A model generated the notes under the pieces. The model saw nothing but the letters and a program-made list of their open reading frames with translations. It did not search any database and was not told the origin of the DNA. The position numbers and the translations under genes are program-made. Shown here piece after piece: positions 7,030-15,922 of a stretch of DNA of 64,000 nt. Every line of letters begins with the position of its first letter. The first letter of the stretch is position 1. Source of the stretch: Bacillus oleivorans (GTDB taxonomy: Bacteria > Bacillota > Bacilli > Bacillales > JC228); NCBI RefSeq assembly GCF_900207585.1, contig NZ_OAOP01000002.1:558001-622000 (forward strand), read 5' to 3'.

Positions 7030-8679
7030 ATGGAAACGTCAGCTTCAGTTGTGAACAGGCTAGACGGAAAATTAAGTATGGCTCATTTATGGGTATCCTT
7101 TACCGCTTTATTCTTAGGTGCAGTTACTGGTTTACTGCAGACCTTAGTGAGAAGCGGGGGAGTCACGTTACCTGCAGGGATTGGGTACTATCAATTACTT
7201 ACAGCCCATGGTGTTTTACTTGGACTTGTTTTTACAACCTTTTTTATCATTGGTTTTCTTTATGCAGTCATGAGCCGAACAACCGGCTCTATGATTCTGG
7301 CGGCCAGACAATGTGGCTGGATTGGATTTATTTTGATGACAGTTGGAACAATTTTAACGGTTATCATGATTTTGCTAAACAAAGCAACGGTATTGTATAC
7401 GTTCTATGCGCCACTGCAGGCTTCTCCGTGGTTCTATGTAGGATTAACTTTACTCGTCGTGGGGAGCTGGATTAGCGGGGTAGGCATTTTCAGACAATAC
7501 TATCTTTGGAAAAAAACAAATAGAGGGAAACTTTCTCCTTTATTAGCATTTATGGCAGTCGTAACGATGTTGCTCTGGTTAATCTCTACTTTAGGAGTGG
7601 CTGCAGCAGTTTTAGTTCAATTTATTCCGTGGTCTTTCGGATGGGTGGATACAATCAATATTCTATTAAGCAGGACCTTATTCTGGTATTTCGGACACCC
7701 GCTTGTATACTTCTGGCTGCTTCCAGCTTATATGTGCTGGTATGCGATTATACCGAAGATCATCGGCGGTAAGGTATTCAGCGATTCTTTAGCACGTTTA
7801 GCATTTATCTTATTCTTACTCTTTTCCATTCCAGTTGGATTCCATCACCAACTGTTAGAACCAGGCGTTTCATCAGGCTGGAAATTTTTACAGGTAGTAT
7901 TAACGTTTATGGTTATCATTCCATCTTTGATGACAGCTTTCTCTCTTTTTGCAACGTTTGAGTTAGCTGGTCGTGAAAAAGGGGCGAAAGGATTATTTGA
8001 CTGGTTTAAAAAACTTCCTTGGAAAGACGTCCGATTTTTTGCGCCAATGGTTGGAATGCTCGTTTTTATTCCGGCAGGAGCAGGGGGAATTATCAATGCT
8101 AGTAACCAATTAAACCAAGTGGTTCATAATACCCTATGGGTAACAGGGCATTTTCATTTAACAGTGGCAACATCTGTAGCGCTGACCTTTTTTGGAATAG
8201 CTTACTGGCTCGTACCACATTTAACTGGCCGAACATTAACACCAATATTGAACAGGCTGGGAATTACCCAAACTATTCTGTGGGCAGTCGGAATGTTCTT
8301 TATGTCAGGATCCATGCATACGGTTGGATTACTTGGAGCACCTAGACGAACAGCCTATACAACTTATAATGACCATCCAGATGTATTAGGATGGATTCCT
8401 TATCAAGTAGCTATGGCAATTGGCGGAACAATTTTATTCATCGCGATTCTTTTACTGATCTATATCTTTATTAAACTTGTATTTTTCGCTCCAAAAGGTG
8501 TTGAGGCATTCCCTGTTGGTGAGGTAGCTGATGCATCCGAAGCAACACCAAAAATTCTAGAAAACTGGAAGATTTGGATTGGCATTACCGTAGCATTGAT
8601 CCTCTTTGCTTATACAGTGCCAGTGATTGATATGATTCAGCATGCTCCGCCAGGATCTCCTGGATTTAAGCTTTGGTAA
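7030..8679 (+). CDS. cbaA: Cytochrome c oxidase subunit I, ba3 type
   Basis: 549 residues with about 13-14 membrane helices. All heme-copper ligands are visible: H60 (low-spin heme), H223 with the cross-linking Y227 (GHPLVY), H272-H273 (CuB) and H374/H376 (GHFH). The set and the compact loops are those of the B-family ba3 oxidase, which reduces oxygen to water with proton pumping. Such enzymes have high oxygen affinity, consistent with control through FNR boxes. Start ATG abuts the subunit II stop. Confidence 0.93.
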   Translation: METSASVVNRLDGKLSMAHLWVSFTALFLGAVTGLLQTLVRSGGVTLPAGIGYYQLLTAHGVLLGLVFTTFFIIGFLYAVMSRTTGSMILAARQCGWIGFILMTVGTILTVIMILLNKATVLYTFYAPLQASPWFYVGLTLLVVGSWISGVGIFRQYYLWKKTNRGKLSPLLAFMAVVTMLLWLISTLGVAAAVLVQFIPWSFGWVDTINILLSRTLFWYFGHPLVYFWLLPAYMCWYAIIPKIIGGKVFSDSLARLAFILFLLFSIPVGFHHQLLEPGVSSGWKFLQVVLTFMVIIPSLMTAFSLFATFELAGREKGAKGLFDWFKKLPWKDVRFFAPMVGMLVFIPAGAGGIINASNQLNQVVHNTLWVTGHFHLTVATSVALTFFGIAYWLVPHLTGRTLTPILNRLGITQTILWAVGMFFMSGSMHTVGLLGAPRRTAYTTYNDHPDVLGWIPYQVAMAIGGTILFIAILLLIYIFIKLVFFAPKGVEAFPVGEVADASEATPKILENWKIWIGITVALILFAYTVPVIDMIQHAPPGSPGFKLW

Positions 8680-8716
8680 TGTTTGAAAAAAATAATAAAT
8701 TTTGGAGGAAAAGAAA

Positions 8717-9079
8717 ATGAAAAAAACGATTCTTGCGATTATGATTCTTATGGTTATGCTATTAGCGACTGCATGTGGAGGAAGGGGAGAGGCTAGCGGA
8801 GGTTCAGATGGAAGCAGTGATAACGGCAATGCCGTCACAATCGAAGCATCTAACTGGGAATTTGATAAAGCTGAGTATACCGTTCCAGCTGGAGACGTAA
8901 CGGTTAATCTTAAAAATGCAGATGGATTCCACGGTATTGTAATTGAAGGAACTGATATCAGCATTGAAGGCGACGGCTCAAAAACAGCCAACCTAAAAGC
9001 GGGTGAATATACAATTCGATGCAGCGTTATCTGCGGTGAAGGCCACACAGAAATGGTCGCAAAACTAATCGTACAATAA
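8717..9079 (+). CDS. CuA-type cupredoxin lipoprotein
   Basis: 120 residues: signal peptide with lipobox LLATAC (lipidated C20), a Gly/Ser-rich linker, then one cupredoxin domain. The metal site copies that of oxidase subunit II: H72, C102, C106, H110 and M113 (CSVICGEGHTEM), so a binuclear CuA centre is expected rather than a one-copper blue site. It has no membrane helix besides the signal. It follows subunit I by 37 bases and is the last gene before the terminator, so it is probably co-transcribed. Possible roles are electron donor to the oxidase or copper carrier for CuA assembly; sequence does not decide. GGAGG lies 8 bases before the ATG. Confidence 0.85.
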   Translation: MKKTILAIMILMVMLLATACGGRGEASGGSDGSSDNGNAVTIEASNWEFDKAEYTVPAGDVTVNLKNADGFHGIVIEGTDISIEGDGSKTANLKAGEYTIRCSVICGEGHTEMVAKLIVQ

Positions 9080-9084
9080 TTTTT

Positions 9085-9113
9085 CGGGGCGTGACAGCAC
9101 GCCCCGTTTTTTC
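9085..9113 (+). terminator. Rho-independent terminator of the oxidase operon
   Basis: Perfect 9-bp GC-rich stem CGGGGCGTG / CACGCCCCG, loop ACAG, six T. Confidence 0.9.
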
Positions 9114-9227
9114 TTGTTTCAATGGAGTTATTTCACTCATCGGGTAATGCATGTCACGTCCCGGTTTTTGTTGAATCGTTAATGTGGTATGATGGGGACA
9201 GCTAAAATATGGAGTGAAAGGGGAATT

Positions 9228-9788
9228 ATGGTGAGGCAGGTTCTTTCGGTTGTAATGGGGGTTATGATGCTCGTATTTTTGGCAGCGTGCCAGCTAGAGG
9301 CGGATGATGGGACAGAAGTAGAGGAAATCGAGCATCGAGGAGAGGAAAACCATTCCGAAGATGTTGAGACGGCAAATAATAATGATCAAACTATGATAAA
9401 AGCTAAAAAAATCGAATCTTACCCAGCTTCACTTTATGAACAAACTGGGTTTGACATCGATCAAGATGGTGAAGATGAGCAAATTGAACTGTACGTTAAT
9501 GCTCATAAAGACGAAGATGGAGAATTCGCATGGGATGACGGGCATAATTGGCTTTTCGTTGTAAAAGACGGAAACGAAACATATCCTCTTTATGATGGTT
9601 GGGTTCAACTTGGGTCCCTTTCATTTTGGCTGATTGAATCGAACGAAACGCCAATGATTATCTTATTAAAAACCGGAACTGCTGAATTTACACTTCAAAC
9701 TTTCAGATTTAGTGAGGAAGAAAAAGGGTTTATCCAAGAAACTCAATTTAACCCGGAAAAGGTGAACTTTTGGTATCACTCAAAGTAA
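9228..9788 (+). CDS. Hypothetical lipoprotein
   Basis: 186 residues from the chosen ATG. Signal peptide with lipobox FLAAC, then an acidic linker rich in Glu/Asp and a C-terminal domain (from about residue 60) with a DIDQDGEDEQIELY stretch resembling calcium-binding repeats, and aromatic residues. No known family recognised. The start is placed after GAAAGGGG; the in-frame ATGs further upstream lack a ribosome binding site. Surface-anchored, function unknown. Confidence 0.7.
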   Translation: MVRQVLSVVMGVMMLVFLAACQLEADDGTEVEEIEHRGEENHSEDVETANNNDQTMIKAKKIESYPASLYEQTGFDIDQDGEDEQIELYVNAHKDEDGEFAWDDGHNWLFVVKDGNETYPLYDGWVQLGSLSFWLIESNETPMIILLKTGTAEFTLQTFRFSEEEKGFIQETQFNPEKVNFWYHSK

Positions 9789-9940
9789 AGTTTGTAGGAG
9801 AGGAAGTTTTACAGACTTTTCAGAAGTTTGATAAGTTAGAAGCGGAATAACTAATTGAACAATATCCGTCTCCTTTCATGCCTGAGGCGGAACAATGGTT
9901 TACTCAGAAGGAATACTATATGTTTGTAATCATTACTTAG
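9785..9940 (+). pseudogene. Possible decayed reading frame
   Basis: A 52-codon stretch that reads well (KFVGEEVLQTF, then LIEQYPSPFMPEAEQWF) but is cut by one internal TAA and has no start of its own. It directly follows the lipoprotein stop and may be a remnant of a downstream gene. The evidence is only its protein-like composition. Confidence 0.3.
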
Positions 9941-10022
9941 CTTCCAAGCAAACTGATAAATAAAGATGAAGTTAAAATAGAGTAATAAATGTTAATCTTT
10001 CTTAAGATAGAGGTGACATCAT

Positions 10023-10997
10023 TTGCGTCCGCTTATTTTAGGGATTATTTCTGCCTTCTTTTTTGCCTTCACATTTGTATTAAATGCATCTATGGAAGTG
10101 TCTGGTGGAAGCTGGATTTGGAGTGCTTCATTACGATATATTTTTATGATTCCGTTTCTCCTTTTGATTGTAATAGCCAGGGGAAATTTACGGCCGTTAC
10201 TTGATGAAATGAAGAAAAATACAGGGAATTGGATGATCTGGAGCTTTGTCGGATTCGGCTTATTTTATGCGCCTTTATGCTTCGCCGCTGCTTATTCACC
10301 TGGATGGCTCATTGCAGGGACATGGCAAATCACAATTGTTTCAGGGATTATATTAACACCGTTGTTCTATGAAACAATCCAAACGAATCACGGACCCCCC
10401 ATTCATATAAGAGGGAAAATCCCTTATAAAGGTCTTATGATGTCACTCATTGTTCTGGCAGGAATCTTTCTCATGCAATTTGAACATGCTGAAAAACTAA
10501 CAATGAGCTCATTTTTATTTGGCTTTATCCCTGTTCTAGTAGCTTCCTTTGCTTATCCTTTAGGAAACCGAAAAATGATGGAGGTATGTGAGGGACGGCT
10601 GGATGCGTATCAACGTGTGCTTGGTATGACATTAGCAAGTCTCCCTCTTTGGGGTGTCTTATCGTTGTATGGACTATTTACAGTAGGACCGCCAAGTACA
10701 GGACAGAGTCTCCAATCCTTATTAGTAGCCATTTGTTCAGGTGTAATTGCTACGGTTTTGTTTTTTAAAGCTACTGATCTAGTGCGAGGCAACATGCAAA
10801 AATTAGCTGCTGTTGAAGCTACACAATCGATGGAAGTCCTGTTTGCTTTAATAGGTGAAATCATTGTTTTATCCATTGCTTTACCAACAGCCCTTTCTTG
10901 GTTTGGAATCTTTACCGTAATTATCGGAATCATTCTCCATAGTTATGTGTCTAACCAAAAACAGGACACCAAGGAACAGACAACAATTAGTGTATAA
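10023..10997 (+). CDS. EmrE/DMT-type multidrug resistance efflux transporter
   Basis: 324 residues with about 10 hydrophobic helices in two homologous halves, the EamA-like drug/metabolite transporter fold. The opening segment and the long second helix pair are typical of the Bacillus multidrug resistance efflux transporter family. Substrate unknown. TTG start with GAGGTGA 8 bases upstream. It is a single-gene unit ended by a strong terminator. Confidence 0.8.
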   Translation: MRPLILGIISAFFFAFTFVLNASMEVSGGSWIWSASLRYIFMIPFLLLIVIARGNLRPLLDEMKKNTGNWMIWSFVGFGLFYAPLCFAAAYSPGWLIAGTWQITIVSGIILTPLFYETIQTNHGPPIHIRGKIPYKGLMMSLIVLAGIFLMQFEHAEKLTMSSFLFGFIPVLVASFAYPLGNRKMMEVCEGRLDAYQRVLGMTLASLPLWGVLSLYGLFTVGPPSTGQSLQSLLVAICSGVIATVLFFKATDLVRGNMQKLAAVEATQSMEVLFALIGEIIVLSIALPTALSWFGIFTVIIGIILHSYVSNQKQDTKEQTTISV

Positions 10998-11014
10998 AGA
11001 TCATCACATTTTTG

Positions 11015-11049
11015 GCGATACTGCATGGGTCAGTATCGCTATTATTTTT
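11015..11049 (+). terminator. Rho-independent terminator
   Basis: GCGATACTG / CAGTATCGC perfect 9-bp stem and TATTATTTTTT tail. Confidence 0.85.
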
Positions 11050-11254
11050 TAAAGCCTTTAATATTTTTGTAACTAGAGTTTTAGTCTCATTAACAAGAAA
11101 TTTACTCCCAAATAGAAATGAATGAACTCTTTGCATACAGTAGCAGTGTTTCATTGAACAGTTCCATTGTTTGTGAACATATTATAAAATAATGTTAAGT
11201 TAATTATTTCCATAATAGTTTATTAGAAATAAAACACGTAAAGGAGAGTCCCGT

Positions 11255-11428
11255 ATGAATGATGACCGATCGCTGGCATACGTTCTTCTAGCTGCAATTG
11301 CTTATTTTACCGTTATTACATATTTCTTTGAATCATCGCCGTTTATAGCCCAACAAATAAATAGTACGGTGATTATTGCGCTATTGCTTGTGATGATAGC
11401 CAAGTTAAATAAAAACAATAACCGGTGA
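11255..11428 (+). CDS. Small two-helix membrane protein (57 aa)
   Basis: MNDDRSLAYVLLAAIAYFTV then FESSPF and a second hydrophobic stretch (STVIIALLLVMIAKL), ending KLNKNNNR. Two membrane helices of about 18 residues. Good AAAGGAG ribosome binding site 10 bases upstream. It is followed 16 bases later by a decayed gene, possibly once its partner. Family unknown. Confidence 0.6.
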   Translation: MNDDRSLAYVLLAAIAYFTVITYFFESSPFIAQQINSTVIIALLLVMIAKLNKNNNR

Positions 11429-11444
11429 AGGGGTGTTTTTTACA

Positions 11445-11842
11445 TTGTCAGAGAAAAAGAAGATTAAAGCAATAATCATGTTTTGTTTAATGGCTTTTGT
11501 TTTGATAGGTACGAGTTCCTATTATATTTTTAACCCCAAAAATTCACTGGAATTATATCAATCCGTTAGGTTTTCGGATGATTTCGAAGATGTACAAAGA
11601 CTTATGCTGGAAGGATTTGAATCGAATTTTAAACAAGGAGATTATGACTTTATTGCTAGTTAGACTCTCCGCCACGGAGAATTACTTAATTTACCATGTT
11701 TGAATATGATAATAAAACATTTTTATTAATGACTACACCAGGTACGAAAAAATTAAGAATTATGGCAGTTGAAGAATTGCCGGAAAATATAAGGAACTAC
11801 TTTTATAAACTATCACCTGAATCATATACATTCAATCCATAA
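11445..11842 (+). pseudogene. Decayed membrane-anchored protein gene
   Basis: The first 73 codons encode a one-helix protein (MAFVLIGTSSYYIFNP, then LELYQSVRFSDDFEDVQRLM). After GDYDFIAS the frame ends at TAG, but the next frame continues as DSPPRRIT, a TAA, and FTMFEYDNKTFLLMTTPGTK to KLSPESYTFNP. Restoring one frame and changing TAA to CAA would give a continuous protein of about 132 residues. Two independent lesions argue against a single sequencing error. TTG start 11 bases after GAAGGGG. Confidence 0.65.
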
Positions 11843-11856
11843 TCTATCAGAAAGGA

Positions 11857-12433
11857 ATGAGCAAACTCGATTTAAACAAGCAAACCAAAACAGCAGGTGC
11901 CTATGTTATATAAGGGACTATTTCCCTTTCAGGTCGGACCTGCTCAAGAAGGCAACAAATTAGGCGTTGTTCTCCTTGGAGGTCATAAAGATCCTAACGA
12001 AACACCGTTAGAAACCGCCATCCGTGAAGTATACGAGGAAGCTGCTATGAATAAAACTCCTATTCATTCTCCTATTACGTTTTACAAAGCATCGTGGGAT
12101 CATAGAGCCATTCCTGTTACTCTTGAAGAGAAAACATCACCCTTACTTTTAAAAGAAAACCTGGACCTTTCTTTATCCGTCATGTATCTAGCGCATTCAA
12201 AAAATGAATCAAGTCCATCTTCTGAAACGTGTGGCCTTTTATTATTAAAACCAGAGGAAATTTGTTTGCTCTGTAAGGAGAAAATCACATTAAACGATTA
12301 TATTAAACAAAATGGTGTTGCAATTTTAAAAAGATCAATAAATAAAGGCCTAGTCTTAGAACCTTTTCCACACCTTAAGTTTTTGGCCAAATTATTGGAA
12401 GATAATCCTGATTTATTTCGAGATCTTCTTTAG
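11857..12433 (+). pseudogene. Nudix hydrolase with N-terminal frameshift
   Basis: The main frame (from 11897) holds the Nudix box GGHKDPNETPLETAIREVYEE, in which the glycine after REVYEE is replaced (EEAAM), and a full C-terminal region. The N-terminal strand is in another frame: from ATG 11857 it reads MSKLDLNKQTKTAGAYVI and then stops at TAA. The break falls in TTATATAAG; two extra bases (TA) would join the halves as AGAYVIYKGLF. This looks like slippage in a short TA repeat, either true decay, phase variation or a sequencing error. If intact it would hydrolyse a nucleoside-diphosphate-linked substrate. Confidence 0.6.
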
Positions 12434-12747
12434 TATTGAGCATTTTTACATACTGGATAATTTCACGATTATGATGTAAATTCGCAGAATGTGGAAGGCC
12501 CTTTAGGGCTTTTTTTATTGGATAAAAACGTTTCCGACTACTTTCCCTAAATAATATGAGTCAGAAGAGGGAAACCTACTATCGAAACTTATACATACGA
12601 GAGGCAGGAAAGATAGCAGCTATTTAGCTTACCTTTGCAAAAACGATGAAGGGTGGTTATAGCAACCGCCAATGGCAGCTAAACAAGATAATTTAGCCAT
12701 AAATTAGAATAAGTCCAGCAAATAAGGAACGAAAGAAATGATATAGA
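12434..12747 (+). other. Intergenic region with unexplained small hairpins
   Basis: After the terminator at 12495 the stretch 12522-12747 holds TTTCCCT/AGGGAAA and GCTAAA/TTTAGC inverted repeats but no open frame with a ribosome binding site. I compared it by eye with purine, SAM, PreQ1, c-di-GMP and c-di-AMP riboswitch cores and found no match. It may be the 5' leader of the following CBO0543-like gene. Confidence 0.4.
12495..12518 (+). terminator. Rho-independent terminator
   Basis: AAGGCCC / GGGCTTT (one G-U), loop TTTA, T run. Confidence 0.8.
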
Positions 12748-13266
12748 ATGCATATTATCTTGATAATTTGGCTTTTATATTTAAATTTAAAAAATCAAAC
12801 GTGGAGATCAATTCCTAGATATTCTGGAAGTATTTTGTATGTTATTTTTTTCAATGGCATGTATTTTTATCTTTGTAAAGACCGGTTGCTGTGGGATTTC
12901 CGTGCTCCAATATTAACGAAAAAAGCACTAAGACGAATACAAATTTTTCTCATCACACCACTTTTTATCCTTTTGTTTTTATCAAAGTTTCCCAAAACTT
13001 TATTTAAACGAATCTTTTATATCATTAAGTGGATTGGTATGTCTTTAATTATTGAATGGGTTGCCCTCCAAAGAGGAAATATTGTTTTTAAATATGGCTG
13101 GAATTTACGCTGGTCCATGTTTGTGTATACATTCATGTACCCATTCAGTTATTTAATATCTATAAAACCGCTTATTACTTTAGTTCTCTCTTTCCTCTCT
13201 ACTGTTTTTTTATTAATTCGATTTCGTATCCAAATACCCATTTTCAAACACCTCAACGTTAAATAA
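12748..13266 (+). CDS. CBO0543-like membrane protein
   Basis: 172 residues with four to five hydrophobic helices; the block GNIVFKYGWNLRWSMFVYT followed by a basic C-terminal helix is typical of the CBO0543 family of Firmicute membrane proteins (function unknown, often many paralogs). An in-frame TGA just upstream fixes the start at or after 12748; the ribosome binding site is weak. It ends 14 bases before cdaS, so the two are probably co-transcribed. A second family member lies at 55079 and a fragment at 17971. Confidence 0.65.
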   Translation: MHIILIIWLLYLNLKNQTWRSIPRYSGSILYVIFFNGMYFYLCKDRLLWDFRAPILTKKALRRIQIFLITPLFILLFLSKFPKTLFKRIFYIIKWIGMSLIIEWVALQRGNIVFKYGWNLRWSMFVYTFMYPFSYLISIKPLITLVLSFLSTVFLLIRFRIQIPIFKHLNVK

Positions 13267-13280
13267 AAGGGGGGATCAAT

Positions 13281-13904
13281 ATGTATCAGCCAAATTGTGA
13301 TTTTACTTCCTTAAAAGAGGAAATTATCGAAGGTTTGCAAACTGTCTCTTCCGAAATTGATGAGGGATTAAAAACTCTGCAAAATGATAATGACTGTGTT
13401 TTAGGAAAATTGGAAGAGCTGAAGGAACGTTTTGAACAGATTGAAACAGTGGCAGCCTCCTTTTATTTAAATTGCTATTTATCCCCATTTACAGACAAAT
13501 ATTTGGACTTATCAACATGTGTTCAAAATCTTTCTCATCAAAAGCATGGCGGTTTAATTGTCATAGAACGAGAAATGCGATTAGATTCATTCATTCGTCA
13601 AGGGACTCCAGTTGGGGCTACCCTCACTTCTTCCTTGATAGAGTCTATCTTTTATCCGGGAAATCCGCTTCATGACGGAGCCGTTTTGGTCCGCGGCAAC
13701 GAAATTGTTTCGGCAGCCAATGTTCTTCCCTTATCAGAAAAAGTATTTGTTGGAAAAAAGCTTGGAACCCGTCACCGAGCAGCCATTGGGATTAGTGAAA
13801 AAAGTGATGCGCTGGCTCTCGTGGTTTCAGAAGAAACAGGGAGAGTTTCCTTTGCAATGGAAGGAAACCTATACCGTATCGTAACGGCCAGTTCTTCAGT
13901 ATAA
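13281..13904 (+). CDS. cdaS: Sporulation-specific diadenylate cyclase CdaS
   Basis: 207 residues, the length of B. subtilis CdaS. The N-terminal helical region (1-60), which is autoinhibitory in CdaS, precedes a DAC (DisA_N) domain with the catalytic DGA motif (132-134, HDGAVLV) and RHR (164-166, GTRHRAAIG). It condenses two ATP to c-di-AMP; in B. subtilis this isoform acts in the forespore and supports germination. It has no membrane helices, which separates it from CdaA. AAGGGGGG ribosome binding site. Confidence 0.93.
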   Translation: MYQPNCDFTSLKEEIIEGLQTVSSEIDEGLKTLQNDNDCVLGKLEELKERFEQIETVAASFYLNCYLSPFTDKYLDLSTCVQNLSHQKHGGLIVIEREMRLDSFIRQGTPVGATLTSSLIESIFYPGNPLHDGAVLVRGNEIVSAANVLPLSEKVFVGKKLGTRHRAAIGISEKSDALALVVSEETGRVSFAMEGNLYRIVTASSSV

Positions 13905-13953
13905 GTAATTAAAAGAATCAATAAAAGTTTTTTATAACCTAGGAGTGATCCAT

Positions 13954-14217
13954 ATGATTCTCAAGGGGAACATTATATCTGGAGAATTTGATGAGCAGAT
14001 GAACGAGTTTTCCTTACAAGAAGTCAAACATTTGACAATTGAATCCACGATTAAAGAACAGCAATTGCAAAGACTATATCACTACTTAATAAAACATCAG
14101 CATGATTTGGACGGGCAAGTTATCATTCTAAATGACCAAATTCCGCTAAGATTGAGCCAAGAGGAAATCCGGTTGTTTTTAAGTGATTTAGAAAAAGTAC
14201 AGTCACTTTATCATTAA
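13954..14217 (+). CDS. Hypothetical protein downstream of cdaS
   Basis: 87 residues, soluble, alternating strand and helix pattern, ending EEIRLFLSDLEKVQSLYH. No family recognised. AGGAG lies 8 bases before the ATG, so the in-frame GTG at 13945, which overlaps it, is rejected. Only 49 bases separate it from cdaS and no terminator intervenes, so it may belong to the same sporulation operon. Confidence 0.6.
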   Translation: MILKGNIISGEFDEQMNEFSLQEVKHLTIESTIKEQQLQRLYHYLIKHQHDLDGQVIILNDQIPLRLSQEEIRLFLSDLEKVQSLYH

Positions 14218-14264
14218 GTTTTTTTAAAAGCCAATGGAAACAAAGTGAATATGAATTTACTTAT

Positions 14265-14295
14265 GCGATTCTTTAAATTAAGGGTCGCTTTTTTA
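14265..14295 (+). terminator. Rho-independent terminator of the cdaS operon
   Basis: GCGATTCTT / AAGGGTCGC (9 bp with two G-U), loop TAAATT, seven T. Confidence 0.65.
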
Positions 14296-14388
14296 ATTTT
14301 TCAATGATTGCAAACGTCTTGCAAATCATGGCTGCAATTTATTAAATAAAATCATCCTTATCAGGAACTTTTTAGTATAAACAACCGT

Positions 14389-14580
14389 CTAATTAAGGGG
14401 GGGAGATTCGAGTTCTTCTATTTCTTGCGGTTTTGGTTTATTAACCGGCCCCTTTATACGGGAATCGAGTAAGAGCCAATTTTTATTCTGAATAAATACA
14501 GATAGAAGGCTAAAGAGTAAATGGACTGTGAAACTTTTACTCATTTCATTCCCCAACAGTTGGCCTGCAGGGATTTTCAT
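14389..14580 (-). CDS. Possible small protein (63 aa)
   Basis: Minus-strand frame starting MKIPAGQLLGNEMSK, with a hydrophobic middle (VHLLFSLLSVFI) and a Pro/Glu-rich tail. Codon use looks plausible and no other gene occupies the stretch, but the ribosome binding site is weak (AGG, 8 bases) and I know no homologue. Confidence 0.4.
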   Translation of the reverse strand: MKIPAGQLLGNEMSKSFTVHLLFSLLSVFIQNKNWLLLDSRIKGPVNKPKPQEIEELESPPLN

Positions 14581-14662
14581 ATTGATAACCTACTAAATTT
14601 TAACTCCATCATACATTTATATCCTAATTAAGATAGAAATATTAAATTAGGGAGAGAAAAAA

Positions 14663-14989
14663 ATGAAAAAAATAGGACCTCTTATTTTGTTAATCGGTTT
14701 AGCAGGATTTGCTGTTTTTCTGTTTGACTTCGTTTCGGCAGATTTATTGGAAGAGCCTAAATATTTTTTAGTGGGCTTTGTATCGATGCCGTTAATCTTC
14801 ATTGGTGCGGTTATGAGTATGCCGTCTTTACAGCAGAAATACCTTAAACAAAATGAAGAAATATTACGTGAACAAATGAAAACAATGGGAGAAGGATTTT
14901 ATGAAGACCGTGAAAAATTTTGTTCGAACTGCGGCGATTGCATCGAAAAAAATGCAAAGTACTGTTCTGTTTGCGGTACCCCTTTATAA
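14663..14989 (+). CDS. Membrane protein with C-terminal zinc ribbon
   Basis: 108 residues: two hydrophobic helices (about 5-24 and 33-53), a helical linker, and a C-terminal zinc ribbon with two CxxC pairs (CSNC and CSVC). A cytoplasmic zinc ribbon on a two-helix anchor is common in uncharacterised Bacillus proteins. GGGAGAG ribosome binding site. No operon partner. A short unstarted frame at about 15025-15075 (YEQMKDYVNGLAKK) may be a remnant of a related gene. Confidence 0.65.
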   Translation: MKKIGPLILLIGLAGFAVFLFDFVSADLLEEPKYFLVGFVSMPLIFIGAVMSMPSLQQKYLKQNEEILREQMKTMGEGFYEDREKFCSNCGDCIEKNAKYCSVCGTPL

Positions 14990-15194
14990 GGCGCTCTGAA
15001 TCTGTACCCAGTGAGCAACATTTTTTTATGAACAAATGAAAGACTATGTAAATGGGCTAGCTAAAAAATGACATGTGTTTTCGGAAAAAAATGAACTGTC
15101 CACATCATGGAGTTATTATCTTCATAGAATGTCTTACAGATATGAAATAGGTGGAAATATCATGTACACTCATATAGAAAAAGGAGGTGCTTTT

Positions 15195-15812
15195 ATGGAA
15201 GAACAATGGCTCAAATGGGCAAAGCAGCTTCAAGCAATTGCACAAGCAGGATTAGCATATTCGAAAGATGTTTTTGATATCGAACGGTTTAAAATGATTA
15301 GAATAATCAGTTTAGATATAATGGCACACCATACGGACATGGAAATAAAGAAGATAAAAGATTTATTTGCTAATGATACGGGGTATCCCACTCCTAAAGT
15401 TGATGTGAGAGCTGCTGTCTTTTACTCAGATCAAATCTTAATGGTTCAAGAAAAATCTGATGGGAAGTGGTCTTTGCCGGGCGGTTGGGCAGACATTGGA
15501 TATACACCTGCTGAAATAGCGGTTAAAGAAGTCAAAGAGGAAACCGGATTTGATGTAAAACCAGTAAAACTTATTGCAGTTTTTGATAAGAAATGTCATC
15601 CTCATCCGCCATCCCCATTTCACGTATACAAAATGATGTTTCAATGTGAATTACTGGGCGGAAAAGCTAAAGATAGCATTGAGACAAGTGACGTTCGATT
15701 TTTTTCTGAGAATCAGCTGCCTCCGTTATCTATACATCGGATTACGAAAGAACAAATTGAACTGGCTTTTTATCATCTGAAAAATCCTCAAACTCCAGTA
15801 TATTTTGACTAA
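15195..15812 (+). CDS. Nudix hydrolase (YjhB-like)
   Basis: 205 residues: an N-terminal helical hairpin domain (about 1-65, the Nudix_N_2 type) followed by a Nudix domain with the complete box GGWADIGYTPAEIAVKEV..EETG. The two-domain form and length match B. subtilis YjhB, a putative ADP-ribose pyrophosphatase. The start follows a perfect AAGGAGGTG at 15181-15189; the upstream in-frame ATGs are not used. Metal-dependent hydrolysis of a nucleoside diphosphate derivative is expected. Confidence 0.85.
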   Translation: MEEQWLKWAKQLQAIAQAGLAYSKDVFDIERFKMIRIISLDIMAHHTDMEIKKIKDLFANDTGYPTPKVDVRAAVFYSDQILMVQEKSDGKWSLPGGWADIGYTPAEIAVKEVKEETGFDVKPVKLIAVFDKKCHPHPPSPFHVYKMMFQCELLGGKAKDSIETSDVRFFSENQLPPLSIHRITKEQIELAFYHLKNPQTPVYFD

Positions 15813-15922
15813 ATTTAAAATTTGTGTTCTCTTTTAATATTCTTTGCTGTATGATAATAAGAGTTTTAAATAGCGGTACACAAGTTCAGTTATAGGATTA
15901 ATAATAAATATTGAAAATGAAG

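Noticed and set aside
12522-12747. Possible riboswitch upstream of the CBO0543-like gene and cdaS
   Set aside because: Local inverted repeats exist, but no core motif of a riboswitch class known to me could be matched by eye.
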